Assembly: GCA_022385805.1 (NCBI GenBank)
Contig: MU277752.1
Coordinates: forward strand, 45,595-109,594
Direction of reading: 5' to 3'
DNA: 64,000 nucleotides
Origin: Pilatotrama ljubarskyi
Lineage: Eukaryota; Basidiomycota; Agaricomycetes; Polyporales; Polyporaceae
In this document: positions 47,835 through 58,723 of the stretch, one piece after another
How the letters are laid out: each line of letters begins with the position of its first letter
Position numbering within the stretch: position 1 is the stretch's first letter
Position numbers and translations under genes: made by a program
Notes under the pieces: generated by a model
The model's database searches: none
What the model was told of the DNA's origin: nothing
Seen by the model: only the letters and a program-made list of their open reading frames with translations

Positions 47835-48221
47835 TGCGTCAATGTGTCAGTACTAGTGGGTTTTTGCAGCTGTTAATACTATCCGTGCTGCCTGAACCCG
47901 CATGCGTCGTTATTTCGGATACCTTAGAGCGCGGATGGTACGGAAAGCACGATGTATACCAGACGGTATCCCTCGCGACCTGTTCAGATGATGAGTCCGT
48001 CGTTACAGCCAGACGTGAGCTTCCTGCGGCAACCTCATGAGACGAGAGCATGCAGTCAATGATTTCGTTTTAATGCATGACAGCTACAGCGTGAGAGTAC
48101 AGACGCCAGGATCGGCGGAAGACACGGAGATGGGCAGACGGACAGATAGGGACGTGACCGTACAAGCAAAGAGGAGGAGTTAGCGAGAGCGGATGGCCAC
48201 AGAGCAGACGGCAGGCGTATC
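47835..48221. other. 3' flank of HET2, no gene recognised
   Basis: Nothing recognisable on either strand. Confidence 0.4.
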
Positions 48222-48805
48222 TCAGAGTTCGACTTGCCTAGACGCTTGCGCGACGCGAACGAATTCGTCCTCCGAGCTTTCTCCCGGGATGAAACAGCAC
48301 CAGACACCAAGCGAGCGTATGTCGGGGCATGACCAGGTGATGCTGGATGTGATTCGGATGGCGAGGCGCGCGCAGTTCACAAGCTGTAGGACGGTGACTT
48401 TCTCACGCAGCCCGAGCCGAGTGCGCATGGTCGTGGGGACGTGGAGGCGGTCGAAGCGGATAGACGAGAGAGACAAGTTCCAGAGACTCGAAAGGGAGAG
48501 CAGGAAGACGTCCGCTGTGCGAGAAAGCGAGCGAAAGCTGACCGCGCGAGAACACAGGGCGAGAGGGGCGACGTCGCGGTGCTCCACTTCTGAAAACTGT
48601 GGTACAGGGTACCACAGATTCGTCATTTACGAACTCGGGGCGGGGTGTGCCCAGAGGACATTCTGCGCACGGGGACGCCAAGCGCTGCATGTGAGCGCAC
48701 ACGCAGAAATGTGCGTAGCGCGTGTCGTGCGTGGAGCAACACAGACTCATGGTGCCCGATTGAAAGGCTTACCAAGGACAGCGGGCCGTAAGATGACACG
48801 TCCAT
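48222..48805 (-). pseudogene. F-box family relic, copy 4
   Basis: On the minus strand near 48715-48640 one frame reads SACALTCSAWRPRAQNVLWA, the F-box signature of this family. The leucine-rich section lies in another frame at 48515-48240, with DVFLLSLSSLWNLSLSSIRF, RLGLREKVTVLQLVNCARL, ITWSCPDIRSLGVW and VRVAQASRQVEL followed by a stop. It parallels copy 5 (DLFLLSLPNLRRLVIRNL, IIWSSPHLRTLGIQGC, LTQAARNLKVC). The frame change between the two blocks and the missing C-terminus show that this copy is broken. Confidence 0.65.
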
Positions 48806-51044
48806 GATATTTTCGGACAGCTTGATTGGGAGTGTAGAACGCTCCTCCTGAAATGTCGTGTGGTCAGCGGTGCTTCAGAGGAAGGGCACGCAGCACACAC
48901 CGTGCAAGATCGACCATGGGCTCCATGTCGGATGCGCTTCCTGAGCAGAGTGCGAGCCAAGGGAGTGATGCGCGTAGGATGCAACATGGGTCGGAGTTGC
49001 TAGTGAGCCGTACTGGACGGAGTGGGAGGGGCAGGTTAGAGGCAGAGAAGCGGTAAAGTTTGTTATGGAGTCCAATCGCAAGGGGTCCAAGCGCCGAAGA
49101 GAAGGACCTATAGCGATGACGTGCGTTTCGCGGCGGTTTTGAAGTCAAGAGGGTTTCGAAAGGACAACAGCCTCTGATGAGTGAATGGCTGAGTCAGTCC
49201 TCGAGCGCAATAGAAGCGTCACGGTGTTATGTCGGGCCCTGTGAGATATACTTCTCCCAACCGCAACCGCTTTCAGACCTGCACCGACGACCGGAGAGAC
49301 TTTCAGTCAGCCGTGTGGGAGGCGGAGATCGGAAAAGCGAAGGTTTTGGAGGTGAGTCAGTGATAGAAACGGCAAGGTTCGACACTCGGAGGTTCCCCTG
49401 GCATCTTCAACAACTATGCGGTGCTGCACGCGTAGAGGCCGCCAGAAGTCACACTGGAAAGAAGCGGTTCAGATGCGTACCTTTCTCAGTCTAGGTCAGT
49501 TCGGAGCGTCCATAGCGAGATGCTAGGCTCCGGCTGGCATCCAGATGTCCTGGGCTGAGCCTGCGGCGAGTGCGGTGAAGAGAATCAGGACAAGGCAGAG
49601 CCTGAGCGAGTTCGAGTGAAGGGAATTCTAGGCTCACTATCTCGGGTGATTCTCAGAGGAGCTAAAGGACCGGTGTAAACCTGACTTTCTGCGACTATGC
49701 GGGGCCATACGGTACGAAGCTCTGACCGTCGCAGTCGACGTCTCGCGGAATGCATCTCGAGAGGGAACAGTGGGGCGTATGCGTGGACCGGGAGTCGGAG
49801 CCGGAGCTCCGGGGCTCAGCGGAGATGTCCGATTGCTGAAACATTGCTCATCGACTCCCCGACTTTCAGTTTGACCTTGGTTTGACCCGACGACGGCCTG
49901 AGTGCACTCTCGCTGCTCGACATTCTTTAATGACTAATGTTCGCTGCTCTGTGTGTCGTTGGCCTCGGACGGTAGTACGTATACAACAATCAGACCTAGC
50001 ATCACCACCGCGCCGAGTAGATAGGTCATCATCTACTCCCTATGTAGCGCGATGGCCCCGAGACTAACGCGCTCAAAACCTAGAGATGGCCTTCTGGACT
50101 GGAAACGCGACGCCCGGTTGGGTCCACCAGGCTCCAGCCCACCCGGAGCCCGCCGTGAGCATTTCCCCCGTTCGCTCCATCCCAGTGCTCAACTGAGGGG
50201 TTTGTCTTCGATCTGCTTTGCAGGTCTTTGCAGATCAGGCTCCGTGCAGGACGCTAGTACCGGAACCCTCTCTAGACGTTCAGTCCGTTCCCCTTCGCGA
50301 ACTTCGTGCGGTCACAAGCGGAGACGCGCTACAGCCTGAGCCCGTGAAATCGACGAGATGCAGAACTCGCACAGCAATCATGAAGCTCTCGTACGCACTT
50401 AACCCGAGCCCGGGAATTGTTTCCCGCTCAGCCGTTTCCCGGTCACACTGCCCTGTCTGTCAGCTGGCATTCTCCGACCGCAGAGTTCATCGCGCTCCAT
50501 AGAGTTCTCGGCCACAGAAGCACTCGCCCATAACCTCCGGGCGTTCAGGATAATCCCTTTCTCACTGGGCTCACTAGGCTCGGGGCCGTGTAAGCTATCA
50601 AGGTTCAATCACGGCCGAAGATGGACCAACGATGCTGCTCCGAAAGCACAGGACCGCATCTCCGGCTTCTCGCCCCCGCCACGCTGAACTGCTGGGCTTT
50701 GGCGAGCTCCCGCTGCTCGCTGACATCGGGGCATCGAGCAGACGAGATCGATACCCAAATTTGGGTGCCTGCAGCGCGGGACGGGAGACATCTGTACGTC
50801 CTGCCCTCGCTGGCGCCGCTCGAGTGCGTGTCTGCGCGCGCATTGGCATGTTCTGTAGGCGGATGCATCCGGCTGTACGGAGAAGCCTGATAAAGCCGCC
50901 GCGCACGGCAATGCCCTGGAGTCCGTCATGTGCGAAGCTCTGGTATGGATGCGTCTGGTACAAGGTTTGCGTGGGGTACGACTCGGCCACATGCTGTGTT
51001 ACCCTCGAATTTTCCGTCGTTCTCGATGCCTCAGAGAGACGCGT
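48806..51044. other. Intergenic before HET3, no gene recognised
   Basis: More than 2 kb with only weak, overlapping short frames on both strands. No domain, repeat or splice-supported structure was found. Confidence 0.35.
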
Positions 51045-51053
51045 CTATATAAG
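51045..51053 (+). promoter_or_regulatory. TATA box of HET3
   Basis: CTATATAAG, about 160 bases upstream of the HET3 ATG at 51209. It is a near-perfect TATA element, in contrast with the other two HET genes, where I saw none. Confidence 0.55.
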
Positions 51054-51208
51054 CTGCTGCTCCGAGTCGCGACTTACACCCATGCCCCTCTCCGCATTAC
51101 CGTTTGTGAGTGCTCGCCTCCTCGACACGGGCCATCCTCTGAGAGTACGGACCTCTCTGATGTTTCTCCGCATGATGTCTGCTAGCTGCCAGAAGTGTCG
51201 ACCCGAGG

Positions 51209-54129
51209 ATGCGCCTCCTGAACACGTTTACCGGCCGTTTCGAATTGCACGATGATCCCACAAAGGTCCGGTACGCGATTTTATCCCACACCTGGTCCAA
51301 GGACGGCGAGCAGTCATATCAGGACGTTCTGGCGCTCCAGGAAGCTGCGCAGGCGCGGGAGGCAATCGTGGCACGCGCATCGGAATCACTCCTCAGTTTG
51401 TCTCTTGCTTCTCCGGCGGTCGCGGGTCGCACCCAATCCCGTAACGACGCGCCTAGCGCTAGCGGACCTCCGCCTGGAGGAATCGTGTACAAGCAACCGA
51501 CTGGTTCGCGCCTGCGTCAGGTACCGATAACCACTTGGTTCCATCGAATGTCGAAGCTGGATAGAGCAGACAACGGACCGGTATGTACTCTCGGTGATTC
51601 TGTGCCTCCGCACCTACTCACAATGCGGCAGAGCCCGAATCACCCCGGTGGTACTCATTTGAACACATCGATGCCAGACGTCGATCTCTTGCCGCAAAGC
51701 TTGTCTCCACCACGCTGCGACTATGATTCTGCCAATAAACTCACGAAACTGCCTGGAACGAAAGTGGATACTTCGTCCGAGAGCTCCTTGGCACTTCCCG
51801 CCACTGCCTTCGATGCCAGCCCCGTTCCTCATCACGTCGACTCACTACCCGTATCAAATGGTTCCGCGGCGGCCGAAAGCGATCCCCGTGTCGCACTCTT
51901 CTTCTCCGACCCTGCTCTCTCAGCCAAGACCAGAGGCGCGTGCAAGATCGCGCGGCAGCACGGCTATCGCTTCATTTGGATCGACGCCTGCTGCATCGAC
52001 AAGACGAGCAGCGCCGAGCTATCGGAGGCGATCAATTCCATGTTCCTCTGGTACACCCTCGCCGACGTCTGTTTCGTGTACATGGCCGACGTCCCGCATT
52101 CTCTGGATGGACCCCAGACGGGATGGGAGAGCGCCTTCCGAGAAAGCAGGTGGCACACCCGAGGGTGGACGCTGCAGGAGCTCATCGCACCGGAGTATAT
52201 GCTGTTCCTCGACTCGGAGTGGTCTGTCATCGGCTCGAAGATGGAGCTTGCTTCCACTCTCGCAGAGATAACGGGCGTCGACGAGGCGGTGCTCGTCCAT
52301 GCGGTCCCTGTGAACCGAATCAGTGTCTTGGACAGGATGCGGTGGGCATCTGAGCGGGAGACGACGCGGGTCGAGGACGAGGCATACTGCCTGATGGGAC
52401 TTTTCGGCATCCACATGCCCACGATCTACGGTGAGGGAAGGAAGGCGTTCATCCGCTTGCAGCAGGAGATCATTAAGACCATTCCGGACCAATCTGTCTT
52501 TCTCTGGAGGCCAGACTATGACATGAATCTCGGACCTCACTGGCAACGCGATCTAGGAACAGACTTCCTTCTGGCCGACTCTCCGTCTGCATACAGAGAA
52601 CTGTCCAGGATTACAGTGATCGAGCACAAGGACTTCCGGGCTTTGTTTGACAGCCCCGACTTTCCAAATCCGATCCCATCTACGCTCTCTCTCGCCGACT
52701 GCACCTTCACTGCGAACGGCGCCCGCATACGCCTTCCCTGCATCGATCTCTCCGCTGCACCTCGCATTTTCTCTGAGGACTGTGAGGATGAATGTGTAAG
52801 TCCACGGTGGCTGGCCCTCCTAGCTTGCTCGGATGCGGAAGGTAGAATCTGGGCCCTGCCACTGCGCCGATCTCCAGGAGATGGACCCTATCTACAAGTC
52901 GGTTCTCATAATGGCGATTGCATTTGGGCTTCGTCTGGCCGCTTGACATCCATCGCCAGAGTGGATTTCTACTCTGTCCGGCCGCACGTGTCCATGCAAG
53001 AAGTCTGCATCCGAGCTTACCAAAGCGACGTGGACGTCAAGCATTACTGGATTCTCAAGCAGCGGCGACCTCGCCGAATCATGTCGCGGCTATTTGAGCC
53101 GTTTTCCCCGGAGTCCATTGTTTACGCCTCGGAATGCGTGGATACACTGCGGCGGCAAGGCTTCACCCTATCGTCAACGACCCTCAAAGAGCGTAGGAAG
53201 CCTGTTTCCTTCAAGTTCGTACCTACACATTTGCTGAGAAGTTACCTCCAGGTGGGCAATTGGATATTGACGCGACCATCTCTAAGTCTCTACACACCGA
53301 ATCAGGACAATGCATACACATCCACTTCTGGGCACCATCGCCATCCCATGCCACGGCCGCTCCGTGGGACAAGCGCTCTGGCTCTCTACAGCTTCGACAT
53401 TTTTTCGCATGCAATCCTTCATCAGCCGCGGAGAGGGAAGACGAACACGTACCAGCCAGCGTACGTGCGCTGCTCCACAACCCTCAAGAGGTTCATATGA
53501 GGCGTGCCTCAGGTCCGCCCCTGTCACCTGTCGCATGGGTAAGTGCGGAAGACGACTCCTCACATCGTGAGAAGTACCAGCGTTTCGATCTCCCCGGTCC
53601 CTATTATCAAGCCGAGGTCCTACTTCGCACGGAATCCCCCGGAATCGATTCCCCCAACTTCAAGGCTCGTATCCTGCGGATCAATTTTCAAATCGTGGAC
53701 GTGCCAGTGGTGCCGTTATACGCAGGGCCCCATCTTCACTCGGCGGATGAAAGCGCAGTCAACAAAGTCCTGTCCATCCGCGTCGAGTTATCGGAGCCAA
53801 TAGCTCTCTTCCGACCGGTACCGCAGCTACCTATATGGGGCCGGGGGAACGATGAGGAGAGCGAGCAGGAGGACGAGGAAAGCGACGAGGATTACGACCA
53901 GAGCGACGAGAAGGACGACGAGAATGACGAGAAGGACGACGAGAGCGACGAGGAGGATGAGGAGGATGGCGAGGCCAATGCGAACAGGATGTTAGATGAA
54001 GACCCGAACACTGAGGAGCAGGAGTCCAAAGCAGAGCAAGTGTGGACGAGGCTGAGGAAATGGACCTGGAGAGCGAGTAGGAGAATAAGGGGCGGCGTCG
54101 TGCGAGTATGGCGAGACAACCAAAGGTAA
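51209..54129 (+). CDS. HET-domain protein 3, with acidic/cationic C-terminal extension and an apparent frameshift
   Basis: It starts MRLLNTFTGRFELHDDPTKV and reads YAILSHTWSKDGEQSYQ. An insert of roughly 190 residues, Ser/Pro-rich, then separates this from CKIARQHGYRFIWIDACCID, KTSSAELSEAINSMFLWY, SRWHTRGWTLQELIAPEY, TTRVEDEAYCLMGLFGIHM and IYGEGRKAFIRLQQEIIK. The first frame ends at 53500. However, from about 53205-53245 the paralogue-like sequence continues one frame away (LPPGGQLDIDATISK, LDSPNFKAR-like beta strands, LSIRVELSEP), so a single-base shift is needed. No intron of normal size fits. After the point where HET1 and HET2 end, this copy adds about 90 residues: a run of Asp/Glu (about 53845-53985) and a final cationic, tryptophan-rich helix (WTRLRKWTWRASRRIRGG and a short remainder), with the stop at 54127-54129. 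It may be functional if the shift is an assembly error. Confidence 0.75.
53845..53995 (+). repeat. GAC/GAG-rich acidic low-complexity tract in HET3
   Basis: Imperfect tandem GACGAGAAGGACGACGAG-like units encode Asp/Glu/Lys/Ser runs (DEKDDENDEKDDESDEEDEE). Such tracts expand and contract by slippage. Confidence 0.8.
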
Positions 54130-54509
54130 CAAGAATCTCATCCACCGTCAGAAGTTTCATACTAACCATCTGTCGCCTAGGGCGCGACAGTGTTGAACGT
54201 CTAGTGAAGGTGTTATCTAAGCAGTCCGGTGGTGAGGGCGTAATCTCGGTTGTATACACGGCTGTGTGCTATCTCGCTTGTGGACGGATTTATAAACGTG
54301 GAACACCCTAGGGCCGAGCCTCGACGTCTGCGTGCATACCCGGCTCAGGTGCACAGCTCGTCAATCATCCGGCATACCCAACAGCAGTCCGTCCCAACCT
54401 CGGTTGCAGGGACAAGGCTGTCCCACTCGACTCGCAGTAACGTGAAAGTGCACAGTCGCCGCCTTCGCGCACTGATGTCACATACTACTCGGCAACCAGT
54501 AGAAGATCG
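54130..54509. other. 3' flank of HET3, no gene recognised
   Basis: No coding signal seen. Confidence 0.4.
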
Positions 54510-54935
54510 CGGGCAAGGCCGAGGACGGCAATCGTTTACACAGACAGCCTACGAGCTCCCCTTGGCATGCTGCCCAGGTTAATGCCGAAGCCGCACTGCG
54601 CCTCGCCGCCTCCCTCCGCTGCTCCTTGATTCCTACACTGGAGCGCGATGTATTCGACCCCATGCAGCGCGTCCGGAAAGCCGTGACGAACCTTTGCGCG
54701 CCGAGAGCGGGCGTGCATTTCCACGTGCTGTCGCGGATGTCTGGACATCTCGCGAGAAGTCGTCGATTAGCCCGCGCATATGACTGGCAGGACGTCAGAA
54801 AGATGTTCCCTCCACACCAAAGGCGGCCGGCCGCCAGTCCACCGCGGCTTGTCTACAGTCTGTCCTATGTTGGACGATGCGCGGTGCGGCCGAAGCCCCG
54901 CCCGATATCCTGATGCTCCGCGTGAGCTATATTCT
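54510..54935 (+). repeat. Duplicated unit of about 420 bases, copy 1
   Basis: It aligns along most of its length with 58215-58635 in the same orientation. Shared blocks include ACACTGGAGCGCGATGTAT, GCGGCCGGCC and GTCCACCGCGGCTTGTCT. One plus frame is shared, with WHAAQVNAEAALR and CSLIPTLERDVFDPMQRV here against WHAAQANPEAALR and CSLHPTLERDV in the other copy. The unit may therefore be a decayed coding segment. I do not recognise the protein. No terminal repeats or target-site duplications were identified. Confidence 0.7.
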
Positions 54936-55813
54936 GCTTCGGTAGCAGAGCGCACAAGTCGAGGCAGGCGATCCAGTGGCCGCTTGGGTCGACGCCGTGG
55001 GGCCGCTACGTACTGGCGCGTGTTCGAACGCTTGCTCTATGCAAACAGTGCGACGACTCCTCCGAGTCGACAATTTCCTTCTAGAATTAGACTGTACTTC
55101 AATTGTAGCAGGTCGATTCGGCATGCCACGCTCGAAGTGCTACAGATGATGCCGGAGCGTCGGCGGTGTCGCAGATACTTACCTCAAGGCATTGCGTCCA
55201 GTTTCGTGTACCGCACGTGCTAGCGGGAGAGCATCCTTCTGTTCTCGAACCTGCAGGTTCTCCGCCCCTCGTCGAACGCGCCCCCTTCACGTCCCGAGTG
55301 ACATGGTCCCATATGTCCGCCTGGTTGTGGCTACTGTGCGTCCTCACTCGGACGATGAGGGGTATGAAAGTGTGAGGGGAGACCTGTACATGATGTGTGG
55401 CAGATAACGAATCGGAGAGATCGTACTTGGTCACTAAACATACTGTTAACATCCGGCCCGCGACACGGCGAAGAGGCAGGACTCGGGAATACTAGTATAC
55501 GTGTTTTGGTCGCCTTTGGCAGCTATGGACGTGAGGTGGGCATCGCATGGATTACGGGGCAGATGCAAGCAAAGGAAAGTACTGTATACTTATGAGTCAC
55601 CGCTGGCTCGCGTTTCCCGAGTTGCCTTCACCTTTCGGCTGAGGTTTTCGCTAGAGCCTCCAGGTCTGACCGCCTGGAGAGCGCGATGCGCAGTCGGGTC
55701 TGTGGTCTTCAGCTGGTCCGATGGGGGAGGCTTGATGAGAGGGATAGATGACGATAAAAATCGGAATACACAAGCATCTGAGAGAGCATAGGCGAAATAC
55801 GGAACATGTTCTT
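54936..55813. other. Intergenic, no gene recognised
   Basis: Short frames without recognisable features. The 3' flank of F-box copy 5 lies at its right end. Confidence 0.35.
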
Positions 55814-57171
55814 CTAATCTACTACTATCGGTCTAGCAGACGGTTCCTCAGTACTACTGTTCTGCGACTCTGCCGCCGCTCGCTCCACCCACATTACCCT
55901 ACGACCTTCCGCATCACACAGGACAAGCTCATCGCGCATGCTCGGCATGACCGAAGCTATGTACTGAGCGCACCTCCCGGGATCATAGTCATCTTCTTCG
56001 CTCGATAGAAGCACGTCGAGCCGGACCAGGTTCGGGAAGAGCGATCGCAAAGTCTGGTCCCCCGGCAAGGCTGTGTCTCCTGAGCCAAACAGCGCTCGAC
56101 AGCAGCGCGTGGAGCGGACGTGGGGGGTGGCAATCGAGAGCATCTGGAGCATCGGCGATGCACTCAGCTTCGCGAAGAGGCTTGGGTCCGTCATTGCGTC
56201 CACGGCGCTGGCACCCACTGGCAGATCGTGCCCAAGCATATGCAAGAAAAGCCGACGTAGATGCGGGAGTGGCTGGTCGAGCAAGGGAGGGACCTTGAAG
56301 GGGATGCCTGTACCAGAAAGCAGAGGATGATGATCGATGCATGCTGGCTTGCATGCCGTGGTTGCAGTGGTACCACCCACCGTCCTCGATTATAATCATG
56401 ATCAAGAGGTGTTCTAGGGCCGATCCGAAGGTACCTGCATGAGTACATACGATGACATTGGGTTCATATGACTACAGGATGATTGAGCGAGGCGAACACA
56501 CCGGAAGAAGACAAAGGCTGAGCACTCACCGCCCCGATGCGCAGGGATGTGAGGTTCCGGCACACCTTGAGGTTCCTCGCTGCCTGTGTAAGACGGGCCT
56601 GCTCTTCCTGCAACGGTGCCTGACGATAACGGCAGCCCTGGATGCCGAGAGTGCGAAGGTGAGGAGAGGACCATATGATGTGGAACATGGTTCGAGCTGT
56701 GTCGAACATGCAGCTAGTAAGCTCTAGATTGATGATGGGGGCACAAAGCGTCAATTGGGTGCGCAGCCATGGTGGGACTCGGATTGCATCAGATCGGAGG
56801 TTACGAATGACCAGACGCCGCAGGTTTGGAAGAGAGAGGAGGAAGAGGTCGCCGAGATGAGGAAGGTGGGGACCAGAACTCCAGAACGCAAAGTTCAGGT
56901 CAAGAGTGCACACGTGGCCGGCAAACCAAGGGGATATGCATCTGAGAATCACCGTGAAGGCCACGGCACACTTTTCGTGTGTAATTGAAGGGTGCCTCCA
57001 TAGGTAGAACTGCGCACGGGGGCGCCAAGCGCGGCATGTGAGTGCGCACGCGCGGACTGTGGCCTGCGCTGCTACCGCATCACTGTAGGCGTAGATGATG
57101 CCTTGGTGGTACCACTGTAACGCTTCCATGATGTGTTCCCAGATTTCGATCGGCAACCTAGGATGTTCCAT
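55814..57171 (-). CDS. F-box-like leucine-rich protein, copy 5
   Basis: Minus-strand gene starting MEHPRLPIEIWEHIMEAL at 57171, with the signature VRACALTCRAWRPRAQFYLW. The leucine-rich middle shows DLFLLSLPNLRRLVIRNL, IINLELTSCMFDTARTMF, HLRTLGIQGCRYRQA and LKVCRNLTSLRIGA, ending at a GTGAGT donor near 56530. The C-terminal exon is read from about 56350 (GIPFKVPPLLDQPLPHLRRL, LPGDQTLRSLFPNLVRLDVL) to the stop at 55814. The obvious acceptor TGGTACAG gives the wrong phase. An upstream TGCAAG acceptor restores it and adds PACIDHHPLLSG. The splice site is therefore uncertain, and a frame lesion is possible. It is the best-preserved member after copy 1. An SCF adaptor role is inferred only from the F-box. 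Confidence 0.65.
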
Positions 57172-58214
57172 CGCGGCGGAGGGTGACAGCGAAGGCAGAG
57201 TCGTCACTCGAGTGAGGCGTACAGCTGTAATCCGTGCAGTCAGTGGTGCTCTGCAGGTACCACACAATATGAGACGTGCGTTACACACCGTTGAAAACAA
57301 GCAGCCGATCTGGACTCGGCGCCTAGCTGGCCGGTACCAGGGCGTAGAGCGCGGATGGCGAATCCAGATGCTAGAACATCAAGCGATAGTTGATGCATGT
57401 TAGCGTGCCTAAGACGTGCTGTCGAGAGCGAGAAACATACCTCAGAGACAGAGAATATTCACAGAAGGACGCCGGGCGGCGCTGTGGAAAATGCGTCCGC
57501 GAACAGTCCCGACGCGCGATGGAGACGTACTGCAATGATGCGAGGAAGAGGGTCTGCTCGACTCGCGAGGGGGGCTTGCAAGATGTGGAGTAAGACGCAA
57601 TGTGGGAGACGAGGAAGATATGTATATACTTGATTGGTCATGCATTAGGTTCACGTCCACGCTCCGAGAACGTTCTGGGGTCCATCGGCGCATCGATTGG
57701 CCAGGCGGTGCTGGTACCTGTCACGTTTGCGAGAAGCCCTGCAGCCTGAGGTCGCCCACATGCAAGGGGTGCATCGACGTCGGAGATGAGCCAGGTCGAC
57801 GCCGGTCCGACCCACGCACTGTATCGCGTCGCTTCCGAGCCAGCACTGCCAGTATAAGGTCAGTCGCGTGCGCGAGATAAAGCAAGCATTCGATGCGCCT
57901 GTGCCGTAGAGTCGGAAGGCAGCACGGGCCAGTGTGCGAGCCGAGGGAGGACGATTGTCGATTGAATCCCTTAGCCTGCTGTGCCTACGCAGGTGCGTGC
58001 GGTGATGTCCCTCCTGGAGTACGGGACGGTACTGCCGCACATCAATCAGGGACCATCTTTGGAGGCGGGAAGCGGCGGACCGGTCTTTCTCTCTGGGACG
58101 CAGTGACCTCTGAGATTGAAGCTTGCAAAATTTCGAGCTTCAGGAGGCAGTCCCGCTCTATTCGCAATGTTACATACTAATCAGCCACGAGCAGAAGATG
58201 TCGAGCAAACGCTA
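57172..58214. other. Intergenic upstream of F-box copy 5, no gene recognised
   Basis: About 1 kb with no credible gene. It should hold the promoter of F-box copy 5 (minus strand). Confidence 0.4.
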
Positions 58215-58635
58215 TGGCAGCAAATGGTCCAGCAGACAGCGTGCGAGCCTCAGCCCCTGGCATGCTGCCCAGGCAAATCCCGAAGCCGCACTACGAGTCT
58301 GCGAACTCGCCACCACCCTCCACTGCTCCTTGCATCCTACACTGGAGCGCGATGTATCCGACGTGACCCCATGCGGCTCGTCCGAAAAGCCGTGACGGCC
58401 CTCTCTGCGCGCCGAGAGCTGTCGTGAACGTCTGGACATGGCGCGAATTGAAGTCGTCGATTAGTCCGCGCATCCGAGTCTGACTGGCAGGACGGCCGCA
58501 AGATGCTCACTAGCCACTTCAGAGGCGGCCGGCCAGTCCACCGCGGCTTGTCTGCAGTCTGTCCCATGTTCGAGGACAGCGGTGCGGCTGAAAGCTCCCC
58601 CGATACCCCGACGCTGCGTGTTGACTACCGTGACG
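58215..58635 (+). repeat. Duplicated unit of about 420 bases, copy 2
   Basis: Same orientation as 54510-54935 and about 3.7 kb away. The shared frame LSPWHAAQANPEAALRV, then LHPTLERDVSDV, soon meets a stop (SSEKP then TGA), while copy 1 continues open. The two copies therefore flank F-box copy 5. Confidence 0.7.
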
Positions 58636-58723
58636 TTTCACATCCGTATCCTCTAGGCCTCCGGGCATTCGAGTAGGCGTGTCTGAGCGAGTTCCAGAAC
58701 TGGACGGCAGGGAAACATATCGG

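Noticed and set aside
53892..54119. Minus-strand Ser-rich frame opposite the HET3 tail
   Set aside because: Poly-Ser arises from the antisense of GAC/GAG codons encoding the acidic tract.
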